A model generated the notes under the pieces. That model saw only the letters and a program-made list of their open reading frames with translations. It was not told the origin of the DNA and ran no database searches. From assembly GCF_001029285.1 (NCBI RefSeq), contig NZ_LDZY01000001.1, positions 186,001-250,000 on the forward strand: DNA of 64,000 nt, in the 5' to 3' direction. Position numbers and translations under genes: made by a program. Source of the stretch: Desulfosporosinus acididurans. Its GTDB lineage: Bacteria; Bacillota; Desulfitobacteriia; Desulfitobacteriales; Desulfitobacteriaceae. Position 1 is the first letter of the stretch, and each line of letters opens with the position of its first letter. This document shows, in pieces, positions 52,752-61,518 of the stretch.

Positions 52752-55418
52752 TTAACCGAACCGCTCTTGAAATTCATCCATAGTAATAAGTACCTGTCTG
52801 GGTTTACTTCCTTCATAAGGTCCCACAACTCCTTGATCTTCAAGCATATCCATCAAGCGCGCAGCCCGGGTATATCCGAGTTTTAATCGTCGTTGTAAGA
52901 AAGAGGTCGATGCGATACCGCTTTTAAGACAAAGTTTTCCCGCTTCAAAAAACAGCGCATCATCCGGCCCGTTACCTTCATCGTTCTTTTCCGGAGTTTC
53001 TGCAAACAACCGTTCCGGATCAAGATATTCGGGTTTGCCAAGGCTCTTCCAATGGGCAATGATCTTTTGAACTTCTTCATCGGTCACTAAACAGCCTTGT
53101 ACGCGTAACGCCTTATTAACTCCCAGGGGAGAATAAAGCATGTCGCCTTTGCCCAAAAGTTTTTCGGCTCCAGTAGCATCAAGTATCGTGCGTGAATCGA
53201 TTTGAGACGATACCGCGAAGGAAATTCGGCTGGGAATATTGGCCTTAATGACCCCTGTTATCACGTCAACAGATGGACGCTGGGTTGCAATTACAAGATG
53301 AATGCCTGCTGCCCTCGCCATTTGCGCCAAACGGCAGATGGCCTCCTCAACTTCCCCGGGAGCTACAAGCATGAGATCTGCCAATTCATCGATGATAACT
53401 ACGATGTAAGGCAGCTTCACGGACGAATCAGCTTCAGACTTAAGTTTATTATAGCGGACAACGTCTCGAACTCCAGCAGCGGCAAAAAGTTCATATCTAT
53501 TTTCCATTTCTTTAACAATCCATTTAAGAGCACTGGCAGCCTTCTTAGGATCAACAACTACGGGAGCAAGAAGATGAGGAATTCCGTTATATTGACTCAG
53601 TTCAACCATTTTGGGATCCACGAGTAAGAATTTCACTTCTGCCGGCGTTGCATTAAATAAGATTGAATTTATGATTGAGGTAATACAAACACTCTTTCCG
53701 GAACCTGTAGCTCCGGCTACCAAAAGATGGGGCATTTTAATCAAATCTGCGACGATGGGCTGATCTGCTATATCTTTTCCTAATGCTACTTTAAGTTTCG
53801 AAGGATAGTCATGAAAACTGGGGGTCTCCAGTACTTCTCGAAAAGGTACCGAACGCGCCTGTTTATTGGGAACTTCGATGCCAATAGCCGCTTTTCCTGG
53901 AATAGGAGCCTCAATACGTACATCACGAGCCGCCAGACCTAAAGCAATATCATCCGCCAGATTGACAATCTTACTGATTTTCACTCCCGGTGCCGGTGCC
54001 AATTCGTAACGAGTGATCACAGGTCCACTGGTAACCCGAATTACCTTTGCTTTAACTCCGAAATCTAAGAGAACTTTTTCTAATAACCTGGAAGTCTCGG
54101 GATCTTGGACAGGGGAATGTTTTAAAATGGGGTCAAGTAAAGAAAAGTCAGGAGATTCCCAAAGAGTATAATCTTGAGCTTTATCTTCAGGAATATCTTC
54201 ATGAATATTTTTTGAAACTTCTTCAGGAATATCTTCGAAAGTAATAGGAACATGAGTTTCGGGTGAAGGCTCCAAGGTAGATTCTAAGATCGGTTCTGTC
54301 TTTATTTCTGAATCTGATATTTGAGCCGATATGGGTTCTTGGATTGATTCGGCCTCTAATTCCATTTTAGATTCAGTGTTAAATTCCGGCTTCTTCTCCA
54401 CTTCCGCAGAATCAACAATTGTGTGCGGTCCATTATGGGAAATCCCCGAATTAACGCCTGAAGGATCACTGGGCCTTTCGTCTTTTAAGATGCATTCCTT
54501 TACAGCCGTAACAGTATTAATCTCATGGTTGATCCGCAGATCAGGCTTATCCTCAGGTTTAAGGCCTTCATCCTGAGGATCTGTACAACATTGTTTATCT
54601 GATGATACCTTAAAGTTCTCTTCCAAATCCCTGTGAGTTGGATTGTTATCGAGTTTAAACTGTGCCAAAAACTCTGCTTGATCTGCTTGTGATTTAAAGA
54701 TAGGTTTAACCAGAATAGGTTTCTCTTTCAAATCATCCTGTACCAATGGCTGGTTATTTTCCGACTTAGGAATTTCGTTCTCCATTGTCTCTTCTTGATC
54801 TACGTCCTCAAAATACGTTTCGATTCCCCTTAACAGAGTCAATTTCGGAGTCTTTTTCGGCAAAAACGACTCACCGGCTGCAAAATATGAAGGAAAATCT
54901 TCGCCCAGTTCGTTCATTTCCATCGCTTGTTCCTGATCAATATCTTTAATTTCTACCCAATCCGGCGAGGAAAAGTAATGATTAAAGCCTTGCAAATTAA
55001 CAAGTTTTCCACCGGGCAAGGGTATTCCCTCTTCATTTAGTTTAGGACTTGTTAACCACGTTTTCGTGGGCTTCGCTTCAGTTTGTCTTCTGCTTTGAGC
55101 TTTAGCGATTGCTTTAGAATGAACACTCCTTGTGGTCGTTTGAACTTGAGTTTGAGACCGAGACCGAGATTGGAAAGACTGGACTTTATCCGAATAAATC
55201 CATAAAACGATAGCAATAATCATACATAAAAAAAACGCAATCCAAGCAAAAGAAGCCCCAAAAATCGCTGAAATCCCCGAAAAAATCTGTCTTCCCATAA
55301 AAAATCCCCGACCACCCATAAGGCTTATTAGAGAAAACAGGAACAATAAAATACTTATTATTTTTAATGGTATTATTTTTAAATCAAACATCTCTAAATT
55401 CTTTCTATTGCCTCGCAC
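52752..55418 (-). CDS. FtsK/SpoIIIE family DNA translocase
   Basis: Membrane-anchored motor that pumps chromosome DNA across the division or sporulation septum. The N-terminus has two to three membrane segments (residues 18-80). A long acidic, low-complexity linker (about 100-420, many E/P/S) is longer than in Bacillus SpoIIIE. The motor domain follows, with [11 protein letters not shown] (Walker A), [14 protein letters not shown] (Walker B) and [17 protein letters not shown]. The C-terminal gamma domain ([18 protein letters not shown]) reads KOPS-like sequences. It has 888 residues from GTG 55418 after GGGGGTG; M10 at 55391 is possible. It could be SpoIIIE or a vegetative FtsK (SftA-like). 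Confidence 0.94.
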   Translation of the reverse strand: MRGNRKNLEMFDLKIIPLKIISILLFLFSLISLMGGRGFFMGRQIFSGISAIFGASFAWIAFFLCMIIAIVLWIYSDKVQSFQSRSRSQTQVQTTTRSVHSKAIAKAQSRRQTEAKPTKTWLTSPKLNEEGIPLPGGKLVNLQGFNHYFSSPDWVEIKDIDQEQAMEMNELGEDFPSYFAAGESFLPKKTPKLTLLRGIETYFEDVDQEETMENEIPKSENNQPLVQDDLKEKPILVKPIFKSQADQAEFLAQFKLDNNPTHRDLEENFKVSSDKQCCTDPQDEGLKPEDKPDLRINHEINTVTAVKECILKDERPSDPSGVNSGISHNGPHTIVDSAEVEKKPEFNTESKMELEAESIQEPISAQISDSEIKTEPILESTLEPSPETHVPITFEDIPEEVSKNIHEDIPEDKAQDYTLWESPDFSLLDPILKHSPVQDPETSRLLEKVLLDFGVKAKVIRVTSGPVITRYELAPAPGVKISKIVNLADDIALGLAARDVRIEAPIPGKAAIGIEVPNKQARSVPFREVLETPSFHDYPSKLKVALGKDIADQPIVADLIKMPHLLVAGATGSGKSVCITSIINSILFNATPAEVKFLLVDPKMVELSQYNGIPHLLAPVVVDPKKAASALKWIVKEMENRYELFAAAGVRDVVRYNKLKSEADSSVKLPYIVVIIDELADLMLVAPGEVEEAICRLAQMARAAGIHLVIATQRPSVDVITGVIKANIPSRISFAVSSQIDSRTILDATGAEKLLGKGDMLYSPLGVNKALRVQGCLVTDEEVQKIIAHWKSLGKPEYLDPERLFAETPEKNDEGNGPDDALFFEAGKLCLKSGIASTSFLQRRLKLGYTRAARLMDMLEDQGVVGPYEGSKPRQVLITMDEFQERFG

Positions 55419-55496
55419 CTTTTCACCCCCATGCTATATTACTCATTATGGTTGATACGCTATGAGAATGTCAAAAGGTTTTTTAGTCTAATCTCC

Positions 55497-56456
55497 TTAG
55501 TAACTTAAAAGCACACCCTCTTGATTAGGGAAATGATTAAAAATTTCATAGGATATTTCACCGTTTTCGTTCAAGTAAACATTGCCGGTATAGAGAAAAT
55601 CACCTTTCGTCCAATAACGCAGATCGACGAATTCCACCAAACATTCTCCTGAATCAGAGTTATGAGCCACCACATGATAATACGGGGTAAATTGACAAAA
55701 CATTTCCGCCAGATTTCCCTCAAGAGCATTAGAAACTGAAGGATTGTCTTTATCGAATTTCGGCAAAACTCTGCAAATTGAAGGCATCTGATTACGGACA
55801 ATACCAAACCGCACCGAATCTCCCTGGAAGAGAATAAAATTCCAGGCAAAAGGATGATACATGGCTGGAAGGACTTTAACCTCATCACGTGATTTAATTG
55901 AATACACTTTCATAAGTTTACTACGTGTTTTCAAACGGCCGATTTGACGGTACCCTAAATATAATAAACTAAAAAATATGGCAAACGAAGCAGAAGGCCT
56001 GGAAAAATCAGCAGAACGCAATGAGGCCATGAAAGATCCCAGAAACAAGCATGATATGATGGGATCAGTAAGCATTATCATATCAACTGTAATTTTTTTA
56101 CGCGAAAACGGCCATAACAATTCCGCTCCAAAAGAATTTAATAAGTCCATAATACTATGGGATAATGTTCCAATAAGTGTCCATAATACCACAGTCCACC
56201 AAGATGTCGTGGGATAAATCAAATATAAGGCTGTTCCGAGTCCCAGAGACATTCCAGTTAGGGCAATCAAAGAATGGCTTGCTCCCCGGTGGTTCAACAA
56301 ATAATTTAGCCGACCTTTGAGATGAGCTAAAATATCGAGATCAGGAAGCATAGCGCCCAGAGTACAACCCAAAAAAACGGGATCATTTAATTGCATCGTA
56401 TGACCTGAGAAAGCACTTAAGGCAATTCCGACGAGTCCATGAGTTATGGGATCCAT
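55497..56456 (-). CDS. YdjM-like membrane-bound metal-dependent hydrolase
   Basis: 319-residue membrane protein of the YdjM/YfhO-like family. It starts MDPITHGLVGIALSAF, with histidines and aspartates in the early loops (HGLVG, LPDLDILAHL, NHRGASHS) forming the presumed metal site, and then has about four membrane helices (LIALTGMSLGLGTALYLIY, WWTVVLWTLIGTLSH, IISCLFLGSFMA, ASFAIFFSLLYLG). The C-terminal 130 residues are soluble. The ATG at 56456 follows GGAGGGC. The family is linked in places to the SOS response or lipid/phosphate metabolism, but its reaction is not known. Monocistronic in appearance. Confidence 0.85.
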   Translation of the reverse strand: MDPITHGLVGIALSAFSGHTMQLNDPVFLGCTLGAMLPDLDILAHLKGRLNYLLNHRGASHSLIALTGMSLGLGTALYLIYPTTSWWTVVLWTLIGTLSHSIMDLLNSFGAELLWPFSRKKITVDMIMLTDPIISCLFLGSFMASLRSADFSRPSASFAIFFSLLYLGYRQIGRLKTRSKLMKVYSIKSRDEVKVLPAMYHPFAWNFILFQGDSVRFGIVRNQMPSICRVLPKFDKDNPSVSNALEGNLAEMFCQFTPYYHVVAHNSDSGECLVEFVDLRYWTKGDFLYTGNVYLNENGEISYEIFNHFPNQEGVLLSY

Positions 56457-56583
56457 TATTGCCCTCCTTCACATAATTGTCACGACCCTAACAGTTTTTA
56501 TTATAGCATAAAGTTGTTGAAGCAACCCGAATTTCATACTCAGAAATGCATTTCCTGATTTTTCATCTGCTAACATATAATTA

Positions 56584-56609
56584 GAAAACTCCGCATTACC
56601 ATGCGGAGT
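56584..56609 (-). terminator. Terminator of the BON-domain gene
   Basis: ACTCCGCAT (56588-56596) / ATGCGGAGT (56601-56609) with loop TACC; the minus strand continues with TTTTCT. It comes about 45 bp after the BON gene stop codon. Confidence 0.85.
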
Positions 56610-56652
56610 AAAATTCAAGACACAGATAGCAAAGTATCTAAACCTAAGTCAA

Positions 56653-57543
56653 TTACCCTTTGCTGGAATGTGCGGCAACTTTAATTGAATTATTAACAGT
56701 ATGAATCTCAGGGATGCCTTTAATCATTTCTTCAGGCAGATCCCGTTCCTCTTCGGTGTAAACTTCTCCAGTCAGAAAAGCAATACCATTCTGTACAAAA
56801 GCGCGAATTTGGCCTGAATTTAAACCATGCTGTCCTAACTTTGACACAAGCTGCTCCGTCAGCCACAAGTCGTCACCTTGCGACCGATGGCGAGTCATGA
56901 TCTCACTGACAACAGCCTTCACACCGGGAACTTGATATGCGGTTTCAACGGCCCATTCCATCTCTTCCTGAGTGTCGACAAGACCACTTAACGTTATCAA
57001 GCCATTACGCGCACCCGTCTGAATTTCATGTGCATTAACCCAAGGCGATGCAACCAAGGCATTTTCCACACGATTTACTATGGTCGCGTCATCAACAGCC
57101 TTTTCTAAAAATTGGATTTCGCTGCGGATTTCTTTTACACCGCGTACCTGAGAAGCAAGGCGCTTAGCTAACCGTTCAGTGCTTTGGGTTTCGACATGTC
57201 CAAGCAAGGTGGCAATTCCGCGGCTAACCCGACACCCCAAATGAGTAATATCCTCAAAATTAGACCTCTTAAACCGTTCAATAATCCCCTCTTCTATATC
57301 CTTATCCAGGATATTTCCGTCGTTAGCAACCGTCAGAGAGTTATCTAATTCACGAACACCATCGATGCGACCCACACGACTCCCGAAAAAATCCTTTTCC
57401 ACCAAACTATCAACCGTTCCCCAGATTATTGCCCTGTCTCCTTTGACCTCCACGTGAATTCCCTGTCCGCTTTCTCCGAAATGTGTATGAATAAGTTTTT
57501 TGATATCACTAAGAATGTCTTTTTCGGATCGTGAATTATGCAT
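56653..57543 (-). CDS. Protein with four BON domains
   Basis: About 296 residues from the ATG at 57543, which follows GGAGGGAG; a TTG at 57558 gives five more residues without gain. Four BON modules repeat at about residues 10-75, 80-147, 150-220 and 225-296, each with a LxxxGHV/TGLVD-like strand followed by a V-(K/R)EIR-type helix and strand (for example LGHVETQSTERLAKRLASQVRGVKEI). No signal peptide or membrane anchor is apparent, so it seems cytoplasmic. E. coli Kbp, a BON protein, binds potassium. The gene follows a potassium channel gene, so a potassium-sensing role is a reasonable guess. Confidence 0.85.
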   Translation of the reverse strand: MHNSRSEKDILSDIKKLIHTHFGESGQGIHVEVKGDRAIIWGTVDSLVEKDFFGSRVGRIDGVRELDNSLTVANDGNILDKDIEEGIIERFKRSNFEDITHLGCRVSRGIATLLGHVETQSTERLAKRLASQVRGVKEIRSEIQFLEKAVDDATIVNRVENALVASPWVNAHEIQTGARNGLITLSGLVDTQEEMEWAVETAYQVPGVKAVVSEIMTRHRSQGDDLWLTEQLVSKLGQHGLNSGQIRAFVQNGIAFLTGEVYTEEERDLPEEMIKGIPEIHTVNNSIKVAAHSSKG

Positions 57544-57616
57544 AAAATCTCCCTCCAAAATGAAACTGTGTTTTCATACTCAGAGGGTATTTTATCCCAA
57601 GACTTCCTCTTTTAAT

Positions 57617-58636
57617 CTATCCTATTTCAGCAGGCTTTAATTTTGTCAGATTCGCTGCCACTTCTTCCAAAAGATGCAATTGTTCTCTTAACCCCAACAC
57701 TATGAGAAGATCACCTTCTATGATTTCCTCTTGAGCGCTAGGATTACTGATAACACGATCATTACGCAAAATTGCTAAAATCATAGCACCAGTTTGCTGC
57801 TTAATACCACTTGTGGACAAGGTTCTTCCGATCAGGCAAGACCCTTGATCAACTTTAAGTTCCATAATTTCCATTCCAATATTTTGATCGTGAATAACAG
57901 TTTCGAGATACTCAATACTAATAGGTTTTAAAATTGACATAGCCATTCTCCAGCCGCCTAATATGGCTGGAGAAATCACCTTGTCAGCCCCGGCACGCAA
58001 CAGTTTATTCTCGGATTCCAACCGATCCATGCGGGCAACCACCTGAATATTCGGGTTTAGCCCTTTTGCTGTCAGGGTTACAAACACGTTTAGGGAATCT
58101 TCAGGAAGTGCCGTAATTAATCCCTTTGCTCGCTCAATTCCTGCCTTTTTTAATACCTCATCTTCAGTAGCATCATTATTAATGACCAGATATCCTTCCT
58201 CAACAAACTCATGGGCCAAGTCCTCTTCTTGTTCAATAACGACACAAGGATGGCCTTCTTTCCTCAGACGATAAATCACTTGTTTTCCAACGCGCCCTGC
58301 TCCGCAGACAATAATATGGTCTTGAAGTTCTTCGATCTTTTTATTCATCTTTCTTCTCCCATACGCCCCGGCCAGTTGGCCCTCAATTAAAAACGCCATC
58401 ATTAATCCAACGAAATAGAGCATTACTCCAGCTCCGCCAATCATGAGAATGATGATAAAAACATGGCCGGAATCTGATTTAACTTCATAATCTCCGTAAC
58501 CCACCGTCGTAATGGTCTCAACAGTAAAATAAAAGGCTTGGGCCAAAGTGAGGTGTTCCGTAGTCATTAACCCAACTGTTCCAAAAAACAGCGTAAACAA
58601 AAGGGCTGAAAAGGCTAGTCCAATGCGTCTGCCCAA
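57617..58636 (-). CDS. Potassium channel with RCK (TrkA) domains
   Basis: Two-helix channel of the MthK/Kch type. Membrane helix 1 is LAFSALLFTLFFGTVGLM; the pore loop follows with selectivity filter TTVGYGD; helix 2 is VFIIILMIGGAGVMLYFVGLMMAFLIEG. The cytoplasmic TrkA_N/RCK domain starts at HIIVCGAGRVGKQVI (Rossmann nucleotide site) and TrkA_C ends with EGDLLIVLG. Length 339. The start is TTG at 58636 with AAAGAAG upstream. It sits between a PHP phosphatase gene (35 bp upstream) and a BON-domain gene (about 74 bp downstream), forming an apparent three-gene operon. Confidence 0.94.
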   Translation of the reverse strand: MGRRIGLAFSALLFTLFFGTVGLMTTEHLTLAQAFYFTVETITTVGYGDYEVKSDSGHVFIIILMIGGAGVMLYFVGLMMAFLIEGQLAGAYGRRKMNKKIEELQDHIIVCGAGRVGKQVIYRLRKEGHPCVVIEQEEDLAHEFVEEGYLVINNDATEDEVLKKAGIERAKGLITALPEDSLNVFVTLTAKGLNPNIQVVARMDRLESENKLLRAGADKVISPAILGGWRMAMSILKPISIEYLETVIHDQNIGMEIMELKVDQGSCLIGRTLSTSGIKQQTGAMILAILRNDRVISNPSAQEEIIEGDLLIVLGLREQLHLLEEVAANLTKLKPAEIG

Positions 58637-58670
58637 AAAATCACTTCTTTCGTTAGAACAACCTTTGGCT

Positions 58671-59504
58671 TTAGGTCAGTAGGTTTCGCAGCTTATAAAC
58701 TCCTTCAAGGGGAACATCCAACTGACCCATTTGGATCCGGCCAAATGGCCCATGATAATCACTTCCACCTGTAGCCAAAAGAGCAAATTGAGCAGCAACT
58801 TCAGCGTAATAAGAGATTAAACTCTGCTGTTGTTCCCAATATCCATAATACACTTCAAGCCCAATTGGCCGATAGGCTAGGAGATCAAAGACCATATCCG
58901 GTTCAGACAATAAACCGGGATGAGCCACAACAGGGAAACCTCCGGAATTAAAAATCAAATCAACAGCATCTTCAAATCTATGTTTTAGATAGGGAAGATA
59001 GGCGATTCCACCGGGGCGAAAATATGTGGCGATATCTTGCCAGCTTTTTGGATTTAAGCTGCTATATCGATGATGTATAGCCCTCATAATATGGCCCTTA
59101 CTAACAGCTCCAATCGAACCGACCTCACGCTCAACATCCTTCCACTCAATGGAAAGTCCACCTTTCTGAAGACATTTAACCATATCGTAGGCCAGAGATG
59201 TACGCTGCTTTCGAATCTCACTTAAACGAGTTTGCAAAACTGAATTGTGAATATCTTTAAAGTAGCCTAGTAGATGAACTTCCTCTCCCTGAAAATTTGT
59301 TAATAATTCAACACCGGGGATAATTTCAATATTTAGATATTTGGCCAATTCTTCCGCCCTTGTGATACCCTCAGTACTTTCATGATCTGTGATAGCAAGT
59401 ATTTTAACGTCATTTGAATGGGCGAGATTTAAGACCTCTTCGACAGTCTGCGAACCGTCAGATTCTTGAGTATGAACGTGTAAATCAATCCTCAAGGTAC
59501 CCAC
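58671..59504 (-). CDS. PHP-domain phosphoesterase
   Basis: Polymerase-and-histidinol-phosphatase domain protein, metal dependent. Metal ligands can be read as IDLHVHTQESDGS (motif 1), ILAITDHESTEGI (motif 2), IPGVELLTNFQGEEVHLLGY (motif 3), VVAHPGLL and the final GGSDYHGPFG. It resembles the YciV/RNase AM group that degrades 5' ends of RNA or 3',5'-bisphosphonucleotides. About 277 residues from GTG 59504; the TTG at 59495 has better spacing to GGAGG and gives MRIDLHVH, which I favour. It heads the PHP-channel-BON operon. Confidence 0.92.
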   Translation of the reverse strand: MGTLRIDLHVHTQESDGSQTVEEVLNLAHSNDVKILAITDHESTEGITRAEELAKYLNIEIIPGVELLTNFQGEEVHLLGYFKDIHNSVLQTRLSEIRKQRTSLAYDMVKCLQKGGLSIEWKDVEREVGSIGAVSKGHIMRAIHHRYSSLNPKSWQDIATYFRPGGIAYLPYLKHRFEDAVDLIFNSGGFPVVAHPGLLSEPDMVFDLLAYRPIGLEVYYGYWEQQQSLISYYAEVAAQFALLATGGSDYHGPFGRIQMGQLDVPLEGVYKLRNLLT

Positions 59505-59603
59505 TCCCTCCCACTGACTTATTTTATAATGCCTATTCTGGTTTTTCTTGAAAAATCCTGCCGCCTTTATTATATTTCATTTAAATTAGTTCCATAATCA
59601 TAG

Positions 59604-59632
59604 TTGACACATATCTTATTTTAAGCTATAAT
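59604..59632 (+). promoter_or_regulatory. Promoter of tRNA-Trp
   Basis: TTGACA (59604-59609) and TATAAT (59627-59632) with a 17-bp spacer, 21 bp before the tRNA. Confidence 0.9.
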
Positions 59633-59653
59633 TCAATTCGTCGCTAAAACTAA

Positions 59654-59727
59654 AGGGGATTAGTTTAATGGTAGAACAGCGGTCTCCAAAACCGTCAGTG
59701 CGAGTTCGACTCTTGCATCCCCTGCCA
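59654..59727 (+). tRNA. tRNA-Trp (anticodon CCA)
   Basis: Acceptor stem AGGGGAT / ATCCCCT, anticodon loop CTCCAAA (anticodon CCA), T arm with GAGTTCGACTC, discriminator G as in bacterial tRNA-Trp, and an encoded CCA. The T-loop end is followed by a change in DNA character; this tRNA is the likely attachment site of the element to its right. Confidence 0.96.
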
Positions 59728-59760
59728 AGATCATAAACGCTGAAACGCGCATGAATAAAG

Positions 59761-59790
59761 GAAATGGAGGGTTTAATACCCTCCATTTTC
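59761..59790 (+). terminator. Terminator after tRNA-Trp
   Basis: GAAATGGAGGG (59761-59771) / CCCTCCATTTTC (59779-59790), a near-perfect stem with a T-rich end. Confidence 0.85.
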
Positions 59791-59856
59791 AATTACTCCC
59801 TCTTTTCCTTGTACGGTTATCTATTGGCTAATTTTATCCGTATGCGGTTATTTTAC

Positions 59857-59898
59857 AGGCACGTACTGGGCACACTAGGCACGTTTTAGGCACGTTCT
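59857..59898. repeat. Tandem AGGCACGT repeats next to tRNA-Trp (integrase arm-site-like)
   Basis: Four adjoining units of 9-11 bases: AGGCACGTACT, GGGCACACT, AGGCACGTTTT, AGGCACGTTCT. Such short direct repeats near an attachment site are typical arm-type binding sites of tyrosine integrases. They overlap the last codons of the neighbouring regulator gene. No integrase gene is present between here and the tRNA. Confidence 0.55.
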
Positions 59899-60120
59899 TG
59901 GAGGGAAATTCTTATCATAATCGGACTCAAGACCTATGAAAACTTGCTCAAGCTTAATATGAAATAATCGTTTCATTTTTTTTGCTACAGTAAAAGGGAT
60001 ACATCTTGTATCCGATTCATATTTTTTAACATCTTCCTCTGTAATGGCACAATATACAGCAACCTCTTTTATTGAAAATCCTCTTAATTCCCTTGCTGAT
60101 CTTAAAGTTATCGTAAACAT
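59875..60120 (-). CDS. XRE-family helix-turn-helix regulator (element gene)
   Basis: 81 residues from the ATG at 60120 (AAGGAG upstream); a longer frame lacks a site. The HTH is TLRSARELRGFSIKEVAVYCAITEEDVKKYESDTRCIPFTVAKKMKRLFHI, a lambda-repressor-like fold with the typical R-xxRGFSxxEVA pattern. It is likely a mobile-element regulator. Its last residues (TCLKRA) are encoded by the arm-site-like repeats, so the present 3' end may have been set by the element boundary. Confidence 0.75.
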   Translation of the reverse strand: MFTITLRSARELRGFSIKEVAVYCAITEEDVKKYESDTRCIPFTVAKKMKRLFHIKLEQVFIGLESDYDKNFPPRTCLKRA

Positions 60121-60211
60121 TTTTATCTCCTTCGTTTTACCTCTTGCCGAAGAAGGGGGATTGAAAGTATAATTGAATAACAAATATTCCCTTCTTCGGA
60201 AGTGAGTATTT

Positions 60212-60252
60212 TATAAGGAAGTCCGGACTCTGTCAGGGGTGCACGGGCTTCC
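60212..60252 (-). terminator. Hairpin after the 93-residue gene
   Basis: GGAAGTCCG (60217-60225) and CGGGCTTCC (60244-60252) pair with one mismatch; the minus strand then reads TTATAAAAT. It lies between two minus-strand element genes. Confidence 0.5.
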
Positions 60253-60260
60253 TACTTTTA

Positions 60261-60542
60261 TTATTGTTTAGAAGTTTTCTTCCTATCTAACGGCTCAATA
60301 GTTAATCCAAAGTCTCCGGATATAACCTTGTATTTCTCTCCATTAAGTTGAAAAATCTCTCCTTCGCTTAACCCGGATTCGTCAATTTCGCCGCCAAGAT
60401 CAATATCTCTTCTAGTCCATGTTTCTCCATCATCACTGCTGACTTTTACCTCCACAATTGATATTGGTTCCTCGGTACGCTCATAAACCTCTTTTCCGAT
60501 GTAGTCTACGTATTGATCCGCAATTGATTCGTTTTCGCTCAA
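60261..60542 (-). CDS. 93-residue protein of unknown function (element gene)
   Basis: No recognised family. The protein is acidic with beta-rich pattern (ISIVEVKVSSDDGETWTRRDIDLGGEI, GEIFQLNGEKYKVISGDFGLTIEPL), soluble, without signal or membrane segment. A TTG start at 60542 follows GGGGGCTAAGGAT. It may be a phage or element accessory protein. It lies between two XRE regulators. Confidence 0.55.
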   Translation of the reverse strand: MSENESIADQYVDYIGKEVYERTEEPISIVEVKVSSDDGETWTRRDIDLGGEIDESGLSEGEIFQLNGEKYKVISGDFGLTIEPLDRKKTSKQ

Positions 60543-60637
60543 ATCCTTAGCCCCCTTCTTACAGAATGTGTATTCTTTTATATTAGAACACCTGTTCTTT
60601 GTTTCTTCAAGGGGTAAATTGTCGAATGCTCAATATT

Positions 60638-60832
60638 TCACATTTCCTTAATTAATAATTCTAACTCAACGCCTAGACATTTTGCGATAAGTGCCAATGT
60701 TTTTATCTTAGGCCGAATTCTCCCCTCCTCTATTGCTGCAATGTATCCCCGGCTCAATCTGACCGCTTTGGCCAGATCATCTTGAGTCCATCTTTTTTCA
60801 TGGCGAAGATACGCAATTTTTTCCCCTATCAT
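60638..60832 (-). CDS. Compact XRE-family repressor
   Basis: 64-residue HTH protein: KIAYLRHEKRWTQDDLAKAVRLSRGYIAAIEEGRIRPKIKTLALIAKCLGVELELLI, a textbook Cro/C1-type domain with no extra part. The ATG lies next to the divergent intergenic operator region (60855-60967). It probably represses both itself and the plus-strand regulator at 61036. Confidence 0.85.
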   Translation of the reverse strand: MIGEKIAYLRHEKRWTQDDLAKAVRLSRGYIAAIEEGRIRPKIKTLALIAKCLGVELELLIKEM

Positions 60833-60854
60833 GTCGTTCCTTGTTGCTATTAAA

Positions 60855-60967
60855 AGTTTATACCTTAAGTAGTGTCGAATTTAGTCGCAATAACTTGCTT
60901 ATTAACTACATAGTTTACGATAAATTTTCTATAAATTCGACACAATTTTTTTACTTAAGTATAAACT
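60855..60967. promoter_or_regulatory. Divergent operator with nested inverted repeats
   Basis: Left side: AGTTTATACCTTAAGTA (60855-60871) then GTGTCGAATTTA (60872-60883). Right side, inverted: TAAATTCGACAC (60932-60943) then TACTTAAGTATAAACT (60952-60967). TACTTAAGTA (60952-60961) is itself a palindrome. Two classes of site, each in inverted pair, lie between two divergent XRE genes. This resembles a phage-type genetic switch. Confidence 0.75.
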
Positions 60968-61035
60968 TATCCATAAGCTTCCTTTTTCAAAGGAAGCTGG
61001 CTGTTTATGTTGAACATAAGCTCTCGGTGATAATT

Positions 61036-61266
61036 ATGAAGCAACACAAGCATTGTAGGGCTTATGACGTTATGATTAAAAAAGGTATGAGATTAAAAGA
61101 CTTAGAGGGAATAACAGGCTATTCCAAATCTCATTTATCTCAGATACTTAATGGAAAAGATTGTTATTTATCAACCGCCCAGGATATAGCTCTTGCCCTG
61201 GGTGAAAAAGTAGATTATCTTTGGCCTGATTACTTTCATAATGATAGACCTTGGCGACCAAGCTAG
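61036..61266 (+). CDS. XRE-family DNA-binding protein, Cro-like (element gene)
   Basis: 76 residues from the ATG at 61036. The HTH is MRLKDLEGITGYSKSHLSQILNGKDCYLSTAQDIALALGEKVDYLWP, typical of Cro/C1 family. The start was chosen because the longer upstream frame from 60841 runs through the operator. Its ribosome binding site is weak (CGGTGA). It lies opposite the repressor at 60638-60832, in the manner of a repressor/Cro pair. Confidence 0.75.
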   Translation: MKQHKHCRAYDVMIKKGMRLKDLEGITGYSKSHLSQILNGKDCYLSTAQDIALALGEKVDYLWPDYFHNDRPWRPS

Positions 61267-61325
61267 TGTCTATCATTATGATGGGTTGGACATTTTTCAC
61301 ACTCCTCCTTTTTGAAAAAACTAAA

Positions 61326-61370
61326 AAGCCAGCAAGAGCTCTCAATCATATAAGAGCTTTTTGCTGGCTT
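61326..61370 (+). terminator. Inverted repeat after the Cro-like gene
   Basis: AAGCCAGCAAGAGCTCT and AAGAGCTTTTTGCTGGCTT pair with a small bulge over about 45 bases. The run TTTTT lies inside the stem, so it is only a candidate terminator. Confidence 0.5.
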
Positions 61371-61518
61371 CCGTCTTCTGCGGTATTGCCTATTGTTATT
61401 TTAATTATGCTTAGTTTAATCTCTGATTGGTCCTTCGTCAAGTACAAGTGATTGAATTTTTGCTGAAAAGCAGGAAGATCATAAAAAGGACGGAAAATTA
61501 GATCAAAGGGAGTTGAGA

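Noticed and set aside
60841-61035. N-terminal part of the 141-residue plus-strand frame
   Set aside because: It runs through the divergent operator and is hydrophobic without a known domain; the HTH begins at 61036.
61251-61451. 66-residue plus-strand frame
   Set aside because: It crosses a 45-base inverted repeat and has no ribosome binding site.
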